The position numbers and the translations under genes were made by a program. 64,000 nt of DNA, taken from positions 620,001 to 684,000 of the forward strand of contig JACZZP010000002.1 in the NCBI GenBank assembly GCA_015183035.1. The letters run 5' to 3'. The number at the start of each line of letters is the position of its first letter. The first letter of the stretch is position 1. Positions 13,401 through 26,526 of this stretch are shown in pieces. The stretch comes from Meloidogyne chitwoodi. Lineage: Eukaryota; Nematoda; Chromadorea; Rhabditida; Meloidogynidae. The notes below the pieces were generated by a model. The model was not told the DNA's origin, did not search any database, and worked only from the letters and a program-made list of their open reading frames with translations.

Positions 13401-15118
13401 TAATTTGATTTTAATGATAGAATTTAATTTTAATATTTTAGAATCTACAAAAGACAGGGCTCAATTTCGGCAGTTGAGATCCGTTGGTATAAACACTTTG
13501 TGAACCCAAAATATTATGTAGCAATTTGAAATTTTATATAAAGTTTATTTTATTTATAAATTTAAGGATTCTTCGTTTATGACAAAGAGTGGACCAATTG
13601 AAACTTTTGATGATACCTGTGGAAGTGCTTTGAATCAAACTTGTACAAATGCGAATGGACAAGATAATCACCACCAAAAGGAAATAACTCTCTTAAACGA
13701 GTCTAATTTACCATCTTCATCACAAAAGCGTTTGCCTTACCATATTTTTACACTAGAAGACAAGGAACCTATTGAAAAGTGGCAAATACCATTTATTTAT
13801 ACAGAAATTAATATTTACAATGTTCAGGTTATTATAAAACTATATGAACTAATCAACTTTTTTTTTTTATTAAAGTTGTGGATCTCCCTCATCGAAAATA
13901 CAACATGTTTTGTTCAACACAGCCGTACAAGTCTTTTGGTTGCAGCTATCAATTCTCATGTCAAAGAACTTATTAAATTTAATGAAGAATTGGATGACAT
14001 TGACGTTAAACAGATTGAATTGCTCATTTATGAATCTCCAAATCGTCTCAGCATTCTCAAAGGATTATCAAGTCGTTTTCAACGGATTCCATTGGGTTAG
14101 TTTTTTTTTATACGTTTTATTTTAATAAATCATTTTTTAGGTCAAACAAAAATTAATTTAATTGATATGTGCTGCAATATTTTGGAAAGATGGAAAGAAA
14201 ATGCAAAGGAGCTTAAAATAAGTACAAAAGAAGTTGAACAATTTGATCAAAATTCTCAAACTCTTCGTCAATTATTGGCTGTTTTGAAAACTGAATTTTT
14301 ACTTGAGAATAACGAATTGCTTGATTCTGAAACCAAACCTCTTGCACAAAAGCCTGAAGAACTTATTAGTACACTTTTATGTAGTAGTAAACTTTTTTGG
14401 GCTGATCATACATGCTCTGGTGAGATTGTTTAAATTTTAAAAAATATATAAATTTATTTTTCATTTTTTTTAAGCTAAATATTTCCATGTCATTGAACAA
14501 GTTTCACATATCCACTCTGTTGAAAAAGAAAATATTTTCAACGAATTAATTGATCGATGGATTCTTTCTGGCAGTTATGACCCTCTTTATGGTGGTGGAG
14601 GAATTGCAACAATTGTCACTCCAGATCTTGAAGCTACAGTCGATTTTATGAATGCAGGAAACAGTGGACAAATTGGAAATACCGAAGATCCTGTAGACGC
14701 CGAAACATTGCCTATGCTCTTTGACGATATGCAAATTACTCGTGTTGTTGCCCTTTTACGTAGAATTGATAATCCCAAACAGAAGATTATTGAAATATCT
14801 AAAAAATTGAAATTGGTTAGTTGAATAATAAATAATATTTTAATTTTATAATCTTTTTTTTTAGGAAGCATCAAATCTTCCCGGTGGTTATTTGACAAAA
14901 ATTCGTATTGCTTCTTGTATTCTTCGCTTTGTTGATGGTAACCAAATGCAAGAACTTTTTAATATGAGCACTAGCCAATTCTAGTATGATTTACAATTTT
15001 TTAAAATTTTAATTTTTTAAATTTTAGTCGTGAGCTTATTGTTGTCCTTAACCAACGATTATCAGCAATTGGACATGTTGAGATTCCTTTCAATATTTCA
15101 CAGGATTCGTTTGATTAA
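7484..15118 (+). CDS. KNTC1: Kinetochore checkpoint protein ROD (KNTC1)
   Basis: ROD is the large subunit of the Rod-Zwilch-ZW10 complex, which brings Spindly, dynein and Mad1-Mad2 to unattached kinetochores. About 30 small exons encode roughly 2,000 residues, close to the usual ~2,200. An N-terminal beta-propeller-like part is followed by a long helical repeat region. Landmarks that align with human KNTC1 are LHRLLDLKYFDDALSFAKSY (human NRLSRLLHKHRFAEAESFA), EFFDRFCEKGKITEARILF, SGTVPPWTLQLSTVIKN, QWQKRLFKQGINLG, YKRQGSISAVEIRWYK and KRLPYHIFTLED. The C-terminal third is shorter than in vertebrates but continues through several in-frame exons to the TAA. The start is the first ATG downstream of CTU2 and opens the propeller. 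Recognition rests on these scattered blocks, as ROD diverges fast. Confidence 0.8.
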
Positions 15119-15337
15119 TTTTATCACTTAATTTTTGTTTTTTATTTCGAGAAAGCTTTTAAATCTATTTAATATTGACCTTTTATTATTTCGTGATAAA
15201 TTTTATTTTAAATATATATGTATGTTTACTCTGAGTTTTAAACTCTTTTTATATCTTTTTCTCATTATTTATTATTTTTGTTTACACTTTAGTCAAAATA
15301 TATTTTATTGCTAAATATCTACAGTTGTCTTCTCTAA

Positions 15338-17488
15338 ATGATTAATTCACCAGAAAAAAACGACACTTTGAGCCTTTTGGAAAGCACAAATCGGGACAGT
15401 AGTAAATATAATCTTTTTATTTTTTCATCTTATACTAAAATTATTTTTGTAGATGTTTCTACATACCTGGCAGATCGTGAGCAGATTGACCGTTTGAAAA
15501 CTCAGGTGCGTATTTTGGAAAGTGAAAAGGCTGATCTTCAACGAATTATGCCGCGTTTAGTGGACGCTAAAGGGGAAGACCATACCGAGGAGGTTTGACT
15601 TTAAATAAATTTTATTTTAATTTTTTTAAATTTAAATTCATTTAGTTCGCTAAGATCGAACGTGAATTAAACAAATTCAAAAAAGAATGCGAGGAGTGGA
15701 CACAACAACATCGCAATTTGTTAAAAAAATACACTGATTTTGAACAAAATGCTATGGAAGAAATTGATCATCGTGATAAACAATTGACAAATTTGAAGAA
15801 AATTGGATTTGAATTGGAAGATGAAAATGCTAATGTTTTTTTAACAAATTTTTTAATAAAATTATTCTATTAAATTTAGCTGCGTGAAAAACTTCAAGAT
15901 GCTGATGCTAAAATCAAACATATGGAACATTCTGCTTTTGGTGGTCATGAACAATCGCTAGATGAATTACATGTATATTGTTTTATTTTGCTTTCAATTT
16001 TTAAATGAATATTTTAAAAAAATTAAATTAATATAGTCTTTTTTTTAGATCCGTGATCAAATCCGTAATAGTATTGCAAAGATTCCAGGTTTTTTTTAAT
16101 ATTTTTTTCAAAAATTATTTTTATAGGCCTTTCATCAGGTCAAATTGCCGCTCAATTCAACGAATCTTTTGGTGACTTAAACCCGGATGATGCAGAACAA
16201 ATTGCCGCCCATATTTTTATGATTCTTGAGAAGTTGGAACATAACAGCCATGCCAATGAAGAGCTTCGTCTTGCAATATTTACCTTTCTTTCCCAAAATG
16301 GATTTAACGCTAATGAGAAGAAATTTGCAATGTTCAATGGTGTCCTTAAGGAAATGGTTTTTTTTTTCATTTTTTAAATTTAATAAATTGAACAAAATAT
16401 ATTTTAGCTTCAGAAACGTCAGAATGAAATTCGTACAGCAAATGATTGTTTGGGTTCTAAATTTGTAGGTAGTATCGGTGGAAAAGAATTTGAAGCCTGT
16501 ATGCGTCAACTTAATCAAGATTCTCTTTCATTTTCTAATACACTTCCTGGGGGAGCTGATGTGGCATTGGTACAACAACCTATTAATGTATAAATAAAAT
16601 CTTTTATATAAAATATTTACATATCTTTTGTTAATTTTCACACAGACTACAATTTTTAATCCTGACAATATGCCTGAAAATGTTACTTTAGAATCGGTTG
16701 CCGCATTTCATTTAGCAGAACAAACTTCTAATATCGCCGAATCTTGTGTTAAACTGTTTGATCGTTTGCGTGGTACTGCTGAATTCTTTTTACATCTTTT
16801 GGAGACAATTGGCGAGGGAAGTGAATCAGGACTTGGAACTGAATTGATGAAAAAGATTGAATTATTGCGTTTGGATCTTGATAAATCTATGGGCGATGTA
16901 CGTTCTATTCTCGTTGAGGCAAAAGGTTTTTTTTACTTTTAAAAATTAAATTTTTATTTTTATTAAATATTTTTTAAATAGATTCTGAAAAGAATGCTCG
17001 TTCGTTTTTGGAGCAAACTCTTCAACAAATCTCTTCTATGAATGCAACTATGTATAGTACGATTTTCAATCAATCCAAACTCGTGGATGCTGCAACAAGT
17101 GCTATGGAACCGGGAATTGTTTTGAAGGATGATGAACCTACTTCTAATGTTTTTTTTATTTATAAATTTTTGTATAATTAAGAATTATATTTAAATTATT
17201 TTTAGCAAGTGTCTCAAAAAAAGGAATTGGTGGAGAGTATTTGTGTTGAACTTAACAAAATTTACGATACTATGTATATATGTTTTTTAATTCTTTTTTA
17301 ATTTTTTTTTTAATTTAAGGTCAGACGTTTGTATCAGCAGCAAGAAAATAAAATCTGGAAAGGGAGTGGGTAAAAGTTCAACAACTACTAGTAAGAAGGC
17401 TGGAAGTTCTGGTGGTATTATTAAGCATAAGAATGAAGTGAAAATTGACAAGACAAAGAATGAGTCTAAAATTAAGCCACCAAAGTAA
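15338..17488 (+). CDS. Coiled-coil protein, unassigned
   Basis: Roughly 550 residues in about ten exons. After MINSPEKNDTLSLLE comes a heptad-rich region (ADREQIDRLKTQVRILESEK, then KIERELNKFKKECEEW), a second coiled-coil block, a less charged middle (LSSGQIAAQFNESFGDLNP) and another helical block (TLESVAAFHLAEQTSNIAES). It ends in a basic Ser/Thr/Lys tail with GSSGGIIKHKNEVK. The exon-1 junction is A|AT across a donor just after GACAGTA and the acceptor TTTTGTAG, giving NVSTYLAD. I do not recognise a family. It follows the ROD gene in the same direction with a 220-bp gap, so an operon is possible. Coiled-coil partners at kinetochores or centrosomes are one idea, but nothing in the sequence proves it. 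Confidence 0.65.
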
Positions 17489-17934
17489 AAATTTTTGTTT
17501 GTTAAAAATCTCGTTGTCTGATATATTGACAAAATATTTTTTTTTTAATTTAATTTTTGAAATAAATTATTCCTTATTGTTATAGTAGTAAAATATAAAA
17601 CTTGCTGATAAAAAACAATTTCGTTCACCAAAAGATTTTTGTAGTAAGTCTACAAGACGTTCAAGAACCTAAGTTTGGTTTGCCTGTCCCTTGTTTCTAA
17701 AACATCATCAATGTTAACCGTTCACCCTCAACATAAACTAAGATTGTATAACGATGATTATTCAACATAATTATGTAATAAAAAGAAGGGAAATATATAA
17801 AGGATATTCTCTTCCCTTTAACTGTTCTCCAAATTTTTATTTAAAAAATCAAAAACAGTAATATTAACTTTAATCAAATAAAACGAATTAACAAATTCAA
17901 TTTTGAATCTCAAAACAAACATTTACTTTACAAT
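17489..17934. other. Convergent 3' intergenic region
   Basis: Holds the 3' ends of the coiled-coil gene and of eL19. It is slightly less AT-rich than other spacers. There is a short hairpin-like pair AAGGGAAA / TTCCCTTT near 17789-17820. No RNA gene was identified. Confidence 0.4.
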
Positions 17935-18925
17935 TTATTTTCCACCCTTCTTTTTAGAGCTACCACTCTTTTCTCCACCCTCTTTCTGCTTAGATTTTGC
18001 AGATTCCTTCGGTTTTGGCTTATCTTCTGTCTTGGGTTTTGGTGGCTCTTCCGGTTTCTTTGCTTCAGTTGAAGTCGCAGGAGCTTTCTGTTTCTTAGCA
18101 GTCTTAGGTGGTGGTGGAGGAGAAAGCGAAGCTTCTTTCACTTCCTATTATATTTTGGATTATTAATTATGTAATATTTTATTAACCTCTGGCTCAATCT
18201 GTGGCGTCTTCTCCTTTTCACCCTCAGACAGTTTGTGAAGCAATTCCTTTCGCTTTAAGATCAAACGTTCCTCACGTCTCTTCCGCGTTTCCTTGTTTTT
18301 GGCACGGCGGGCTTCAGCTTGTTCCCTAAAGAAAATAAATTTAAAAACATTCTTTAAGTGTCAAAACATACGCAAGTTGTTTGGAGCGCTGGTTTTCAGT
18401 CTTCTTCTTAAAAATGTACTCCATCAGATTACGCTTATTCTTGAATGCATTTCCTTTTGCTTTCAAGTAGAGCTCATGGTATAAATGCTTGTCAATCTTT
18501 TTTGCAGCACGATAACGTTTTAATAGATGACGAAGTACACGCATTCGACGCATCCAAAGAACCTTCTCAGGCATACGAGCATTACGAGTTCCACGACGTT
18601 TACCAAAACCCATATGACGACCCTTGAATATTTAAACATTTGAATATTAAAATTGAAAGTTAAACCTTTCTACGAGCCTCCAAACGTTCACGAGCTCGAA
18701 AACGTGAATGAACCTTTCCAGGTTTGCGAATGATAAGCCCATCCTTAACCAAACGGCGGATGTTTTGACGAGAATTCGCATTGGAAATTTCGTTAACTTC
18801 GTTTGGATCGAGCCATATTTTTCCTTTACCACATTTAAGCACTGCAGCTGATAAACGCTTTTGCAAACGAAGATTACTAAAATAATTAAACTTTAAGATA
18901 CTTTGCAACATTTATAATACCTCAT
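17935..18925 (-). CDS. RPL19: 60S ribosomal protein eL19 with long basic C-terminal tail
   Basis: Large-subunit ribosomal protein. The start is split: ATGAG at 18925, a short intron, then T AAT, giving [10 protein letters not shown], the normal eL19 N-terminus. Core motifs are present: [60 protein letters not shown], and the helical [14 protein letters not shown] segment ([17 protein letters not shown]). Beyond the usual end near [16 protein letters not shown], about 80 extra residues are added, rich in Lys, Pro, Glu and Ala, with a PPPPP run and a final SSKKKGGK. Typical eL19 has about 196 residues. It is divergent from KRR1. Identification is certain; the function of the tail is unknown. 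Confidence 0.95.
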
Positions 18926-19418
18926 TTTTAATTCAATTAAGCACGATTACTTATCTAAAATAAAATATATTATTGGAAAATTTTTGTTAAATAAAAAAAT
19001 CAAAAAAAGTCGTTTGTCAACGTTATCCAATATTGTCTTTATGCTATTTTGTCACGTTGGTCTTTCGATAATTTTTCAAGATGAAAAAAAGAGAAAGGAG
19101 AAAATGATAGAGTATAATATGGAAAATGCAGAGAAAAAGTCAACAAAATGTAGTAAAAGAGACGGAGATTTTTGCTTGGCGCACTGCTAGTTTTCTTTCG
19201 CTAATTTTCTTTTTTATTTTTTGCGTTTTTACGCGTTGTAAAATAATTTTTACACACACCTTCAAGATAATTTATAACGCAAAACTTCCGACATTGTAAA
19301 ATAAAATTTTTTTTCTTATTTCTAGAATCAGTGCTACAATTAAAAAGTTTTTTAACTTACAAATTAGTCCACTCTTTTTAATAATTTATTAATTTTTCCT
19401 AATAATTTAATTTTTAGA
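18926..19418. promoter_or_regulatory. Divergent region between eL19 and KRR1
   Basis: A 493-bp region between two outward-facing ribosome-related genes. It contains a GC-richer patch (GCGTTTTTACGCG at about 19223-19235, an imperfect palindrome) and polypyrimidine acceptor-like sequence before each gene. No known motif was assigned. Confidence 0.35.
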
Positions 19419-20885
<1,467 letters not shown>

Positions 20886-21614
20886 AAATTTTATTTTATT
20901 TTTGATTTTTATTAGTTAATAAAAATATTAAAATTTATTTTTTTATATTTAAAATATTTTTAAGATTTTTTTAAAAATTAAATTTAAATTATTAATCAAT
21001 TATTTTTTGTGTTTTTTGTGTTTTAATAATTCAGCAACAATTTAATTTTAAAATTAAACTGATAAAAAATGTGAAAAAAATTCTTTAAAATGTCCAGGAG
21101 AAGTAATTTAAATTTGTGGACATTTTAATAATTTTCTTTGTTTTATTAAACATTTTCAATGAAAATAGGCAATTTATTTATTAATTTTGATAAAAAATTT
21201 TTTTTTAATTTAACAATGAGTAATGAATATTAATTGTTTGACAATAGAGAAAAGAAATAATATATTTTTTATTTTTTTTTGAATTAATAATTATTTAATA
21301 ATTGCTAAAAATTATTTGAAATTTTTTCTTATATTTTTCTTGAATTGGAAGGGAATAAGCATAATTTACCTTTTTAAAGAATTATTTTTATAATTCAAGT
21401 TTAATAAATAAAAACTTTACTAGTAATGTTCGTTGGTGTAATGGATTAGGTTGTTGTTCGCTATTGTTGAGGGTGGAGGTTCGATACCTTTTGGCGATTA
21501 TTTGCTTTATTCTTGCCGAAAATTAGTTTTTTTTTAATTTTTAATTATTTAAAAAATTTTTCTTAATTTTTTTTAAAAAATTTTAAATTTTTTAAAAAAT
21601 CGAATAATAAATAA
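20886..21614. other. Intergenic region with a tRNA-like sequence
   Basis: Very AT-rich. Apart from the tRNA-like sequence at 21428-21498, no feature was recognised. Confidence 0.5.
21428..21498 (+). other. Degenerate tRNA-like sequence
   Basis: It contains an A-box-like TGGTGTAATGG and a near-perfect B box, GGTTCGATACC, at tRNA-like spacing. I cannot fold a proper acceptor or anticodon stem, so it is a tRNA pseudogene or tRNA-derived repeat and not a functional tRNA. Confidence 0.4.
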
Positions 21615-24600
21615 ATGTCTTATTTTGTTTCAATTATTATTACTTTTACTCTTATATTTTTATCTTTTGTAATTCAAAATAATGGAGAAAGTCTTAATTC
21701 TTCTGATTTAACTAATTTTCAGGTAAATATTAATTTTTTAAATTTTTTATTTAAATTTTTAAATTTCATTAGAATACTACTTTATGGGCTTTAATTGTTG
21801 GGGCTATACTTGCATTTATTCTTGGATTTGGAATGGGTGCTAATGATGGTAAAATAAATATTTAATTAATATATTTTTTAATTATTATTCTATTTTTAAA
21901 TTTTTTTAAATTTAATTATTATTTATTTTTTTTTTAAATTTAGTATCCAACGCTTTTGGAACTTCTGTTGGTTCTAAAGTGCTTACACTTAAACAAGTAA
22001 TTTAAATTGTTTATTTTTTTATTTATAAGTATTTTAAAATAAAATAAAAATTTATTTTATTTTTTTTTAATTATAATTTCTTTACTTTTTAAGGCATATA
22101 TTTTAGCAAGTATTTTTGAAACTTTGGGTGCTATTTTTGTTGGTTATAACGTAACTGATACAATGAGAAAAAGTGTTGTAGTATTGTCTAAATATCAAAA
22201 TAATCCAAAAGAACTTTTATTTGGACAAATCGGTAATTTTAAAAATTAATTTTAATTAATTATTAAAAATTAGCAATACTTGGTGGATGTTCTGGTTGGT
22301 TAATGATTGCTACTTTTGCTGAATTACCTGTTTCTACAACACATAGGTATTCAATTAATTAATTTATGTATTTAGTATTTTTTAAGTTTGAACTTGAAAT
22401 ATTTTAAGAGGGAATGGCTAGTTATTTAATGTTTAGGCTTAAGTTTTAAATTAAATAAAAGAGAAATAAGTAAGCGTTCGGTGGTTCAGTCGGTAAAGCT
22501 TCTGACTATGATGTGTGAGGGCGTGGGTTCGGTGTCTGTCGGTGGCTAATTTTTGTAGAATTTTTTTGGAATATTTTTTGAGATTTTAAAGGGTATTTTA
22601 ATTTAAAAAATTATATTTTATATTCTTTAAGTGTCGTTGGGGCAACAATAGGTTTTTCTCTTATGATGAAAGGAATGACAAGCATTCAGTGGTGGGAAGT
22701 TGGAAAAATTGGTAATAAAAAAATTAAAATTTTATTTAAAAAAAATATTTAAAAAGCACTTTCTTGGTTTACTTCCCCACTTTTATCTGGAATTATTTCA
22801 AGTTTACTCTATTTGGCTGTTGATATTAGTGTTTTAAGAAGAGAAGAGCCTCTTGAGGCAGGTCAGTAGAGTCTTTTATTTTAAAAAATTAATTTAATTT
22901 AATTTTCAAAGGTCTTCGTGTTTTACCAATTTTTTATTTCTTTTGTATTGCATTTAATACTTTTACTGTTAGTTATCAAGGTTCAAAAATTCTTGGTCTT
23001 CAAAGTATTCCTCTTTGGTTAGCAATTATTATTAGTTTATTAGTTGGTATTTTGGTTGCTTTAATTGTTAATTTTATTTTAAAGCCAAGACTTAGTAGTT
23101 GGATAAATCGTTGGTTTTTTTATTTATTTTTTTTTAATTATTTTATTTAAATTTATTAAAGGTAAACATACAATTGCTGATATTCAAAATGTTGTAAAAA
23201 GGAATGGTTCAATTCTTAGCCATCCCCAATTACCAATTAATAATAAAAGATTGGAATTTGATGGAAAGATAAGAACACATTTAGATGGATCTTTTCTTAT
23301 TGAAAGTATAATTATTTTTAATATTTTGTTTAATTTCTAATGAAAAAACTCTAAAAATTCGTAAAGAATTTTTTTGCTAATTTTTAAATTAATTCTTTTT
23401 TAAAGCAACCCACAGTCTACCATTAAATAATTATAATACAATAACAACAATACCAATTGGAAATGATAAAAAGAATGAAAAACAAATTTGTAGAAGTATT
23501 TCTGAATTACCTAAAAAATATAATTTAATGAATGAAAAAATAAAGAAAAGAAGAACAAATAATAAAAGAACAATAAGTGAAGCTGAAAGTGTTTTGAGTG
23601 TTACTAATTATATTCCTCAGCAATTAAAATTAAGTAAAAAAATTTAAAAAAATATTAAAAATTAAATTTTATTAAAAAATAGCACCTCGTGGCTTTCTTA
23701 ATTGGCTTCTTCCTGCTAATGATAGAAAAGAGGATGCAAAAACATTACAACTTTTTAGTTCAATTCAAGTTTTTACTGCTTGTTTTGCTGGGTTTGCTCA
23801 TGGAAGTAATGATGTTAGGTTAGATTTTATTCAAGTTTTTAAATAAAAGTTTAAGCCTGAATTATATTTATTGGGTAGGGGACGATTCAGAGTCGGCCGA
23901 TTCAGAGTAGTCGCTTGTTTTTGGCCATAACTTTTTTATTTCTTAACTGATCTGAATAGTTCTTTTATTAATCGAAAGAATCCGATAAGCGGATAAATTT
24001 AACCAATTGGACCGATCCAATCGGATCACTCAACAAAAAGTTATAGCGATAAAAGTGGAAAATCTTGATTTTCTGGCATAACATTTTTGAAAATCAACTG
24101 ATCTGAACGGTCAAATTAGTAAAAAGACTCTACTTTTCGAGCTCTTTCGAAGGACATAAAAATTATTTGAAAAGGTTTAAAAGAAAAAGTTATACGAGCT
24201 ATTCAGGATCGGCCGACTCTGAATCGTCCTTAACCGTATTTATTAAAATTTAATTAATTTATAATTAAAAAAAAAATTTTCTCCTTATTCAAGTAATGCA
24301 ATAGCTCCTCTCACAGCAATGTTAGCAATTTATCAAGAAATGAGTGTTCAACAAACAGAGCCTACTCCTATTTATATTTTACTTTATGGAGTTTTTGCAA
24401 TGTGTATTGGACTTTGTTTATTAGGTCATAAAGTAATTAAAACTGTTGGGCAGAGAATGTCTGATATTCATGCAGGTTATTTATTTATTTAATTTTATTT
24501 ATTTTTTTGTTATTTTTTTAGCTAGTGGTTTTACAATTGAATTTGGTGCAGCAGGTAAAATATTTTTTTTTAATAATTTATTTTTTAAATTTAAATCTAT

Positions 24601-24983
24601 TAAAGTAACTGCTTTGTTAGCAAGTAAAGCTGGACTTCCAATTTCTACAACACATTGTTTGGTTAATTAATAAATTAATTAAAAATAATTTTTATCAAAA
24701 TTAGCTTCAAAATTATATATTTTTAAGTTTTAATTTGATTTAATTTTTATTAAATTAAAATCAAAAAATATTAATTTATTTTTAAGGTTGGTAGTGTAGT
24801 AAGTGTTGGTTGTATAAAATCAGGAGAAGGTATTAAATGGTCAATTTTTCGAAATGTTGTACTCTCCTGGCTAATTACTTTACCTGTTGCAGCATTCATT
24901 TCTGCAGGTATTTTTAATAATAAAATATTTTTTAATTTTTTTTTTCAGGGATTATGATGATATTAAAGATTTTTGCTTTATAA
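21615..24983 (+). CDS. PiT-type sodium-phosphate cotransporter (SLC20)
   Basis: Membrane transporter that brings inorganic phosphate into cells with sodium. Both copies of the PiT signature are present: [16 protein letters not shown] near the N-terminus and [20 protein letters not shown] in the C-terminal half. Matching inner repeats LPVSTTHS and [15 protein letters not shown] follow them. Hydrophobic helices occur throughout ([39 protein letters not shown]). A hydrophilic central loop contains [14 protein letters not shown], then a Lys/Asn/Ser-rich stretch. The last exon is short and ends [10 protein letters not shown]. Introns carry a tRNA-like sequence and a 353-bp TIR element. The start at 21615 opens a signal-like hydrophobic segment. 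Nematodes usually have several pitr genes, so the exact orthologue is not assigned. Confidence 0.9.
22474..22546 (+). other. tRNA-like sequence in PiT intron
   Basis: D-arm-like GGTGGTTCAGTCGGTAAAG and T-arm-like GGGTTCGGTGTC at tRNA spacing. The B box deviates from consensus and no stable cloverleaf is evident. It lies in an intron of the phosphate transporter, in the sense orientation. Confidence 0.4.
23878..24230. mobile_element. Non-autonomous TIR element (MITE) in PiT intron
   Basis: A 21-bp perfect inverted repeat begins GGACGATTCAGAGTCGG at 23880 and closes at 24229. The element is about 353 bp and is flanked by TA on each side (23876-23877, 24231-24232), suggesting TA target duplication as in Tc1/mariner-type elements. 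No transposase coding sequence is present. The interior is notably less AT-rich than the intron around it. Confidence 0.8.
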
Positions 24984-25564
24984 TTAACGGGTTCTTTTAT
25001 TTAATTAAAAATAAAATTTTAATTATAATTAATTTATATTTGAAATATTAATTTTATCAGATCTCTTTTTAAATTTTTTTTATTTTTTTATTATATAATT
25101 TAATTTTTAATAAAAAAAATATTATTTTTACTGTAACATGGTGAAAGTCCTTCAAAAGAAAATATAAAACCAAAAATCGTTGGATAAATTGTGTATATAT
25201 TTTGGGTAGCACGGAAATGCTGCTGCATAATCGATATTTAGTCCTCACATCACTCTAACAAAAAATAATAATTTTAAAGTTTATTTTTCTTTCAAGTTTT
25301 TGAACTTTAAAAATAAACTTGGAGTCTTAATTTTTAATTTAAAGTTTTAATAAATTCAAGATTGAACTAGATACTATTTTCAAGTTTAATATTTATTAAG
25401 ATTGAACTTAAAATTTTTTAAATATAAAATTAAAAATTATAAACTTTTTTCAAGTTTGAACTTAATTATTTATTAATTAAATATACTAGAAATTTTGCTA
25501 CTATTTAAGTTTAAAATATATTACTTTATTTCTTTTATACATTTTTTAAAAATATTTTAATTAA
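24984..25564. other. Intergenic region upstream of the Bcl-2 homologue
   Basis: Mostly A/T with several diverged repeats of a TTCAAGTTTGAACTT-like motif (about 25280-25480). A GC-richer island at about 25205-25260 is unexplained. Confidence 0.4.
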
Positions 25565-26306
25565 ATGACTTTTCAACAACAACAACAAGGTGCAGATATG
25601 TTTCTTCTTTTTTATATTAAACGCCGAATAGAAAAAGACTCAAAATTAGAATGGTTTGAAGCTCCTTATTGTTCAGAAGATAAACCTCCAAAAGAATGGT
25701 TAATTCTTGAAAAAGCTGCAAATATTTTTGAGAATGATAATAAAGAAGAAATTGAAGAAACAATGATTAATAGACTTGTACCTGTCGGAAAACTTAATTT
25801 TAGAAGCTTTCGAATGGTTTATTAAAATAAATTAAATAAATTAAAATTAATTATTTAGATTGTTCGCCATTACATAGACTTGATTTCTCAAAAAATGGAT
25901 AAATCTATTGCTTTATTAGCTTTGATAGCATTTACTGGATTATATGCTAGAAGATTAGCAGAATTAGATGCTTCACAATGTGAAGAAATAATTGAAGAAA
26001 AAAATGAATATTTTAAAAAATTGCCAAGAGATTTTAGACGTGAAATTTATCAAGTTTCAATTTATAGTTCTGGTATTTTGTTATCTACAATTGAGGGTTC
26101 ATGGGTATGAAATTTGATTAATTTAAAAATAATTCAATTTTCTTAAGAAAAGTTTTTGTACTGACACTGCTAAACTTGTTAATCAAATAATTATACAAAG
26201 AAAACAATCATTTATGTGGTCAAATAACGGAATTTACGGACTTGCTGCTTTTTGTGTTGTTGGGGCTGTTGCCTCGTATCTTTTTCTTCGTCGATTCAAT
26301 ATTTAA
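25565..26306 (+). CDS. ced-9: CED-9-like Bcl-2 family protein
   Basis: Bcl-2-type regulator of apoptosis, expected on the outer mitochondrial membrane where CED-9 restrains CED-4. Three exons (25565-25816, 25859-26104, 26148-26306) give about 215 residues. It parallels C. elegans CED-9 along its length: an early KLEWFEAP (CED-9 MEWFGAP), a BH1-like LLALIAFTGLYARRLAEL (CED-9 LIGLISFGGFVAAKMMES), a BH2-like EGSWKSFC, and after QRKQSFMW a single hydrophobic tail anchor GLAAFCVVGAVASYLFLRR. The usual BH1 FGG is FTG here. The N-terminus is short, with only a small Gln run before the fold. The neighbour is not the cyt-1 partner known from the C. elegans ced-9 operon. The assignment rests on order and spacing of these blocks. 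Confidence 0.82.
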
Positions 26307-26403
26307 TATATTTTCTAAAGTATTTTTTTATTTTTTTGTATATTTATATTCTCTTAATTTTTAAAAAATCTCTTAAAAATATTTAAATTTAAAATAAACA
26401 ATT

Positions 26404-26526
26404 TTAACGTGGATATATTTTTTCGTAAATTATGTGTGTATGTAAAAGCATTCGATGAGTAAGTGTTGACATATGTAGCCGTGCTTCTAAATGGCTTTCA
26501 TTGAGAAGAATCCATTCACGAACCAT
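26404..26526 (-). CDS. Possible terminal exon of a small unrecognised protein
   Basis: The minus strand has a clean acceptor, TTCTTCTTTAG, followed by 40 codons of protein-like sequence (MVREWILLNESHLEARL..) and a stop. Further upstream on the same strand, 26965-26928 could be a first exon (MSNVCRHFEIYQ) with a good GTAAAC donor. The phases of the two do not match in the simplest splice, and a 140-bp MITE lies between them. No family was recognised. It may be a small gene broken or displaced by the insertion, or chance. Confidence 0.3.
   Translation of the reverse strand: MVREWILLNESHLEARLHMSTLTHRMLLHTHIIYEKIYPR

Noticed and set aside
17740..17822. Possible C/D snoRNA (GATGATT near 17752)
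   Set aside because: No D box or closing stem could be placed, so the motif is likely chance.
25205..25260. GC-richer patch as a spliced-leader or small nuclear RNA
   Set aside because: No donor, Sm-site or stem arrangement of those RNAs was found.
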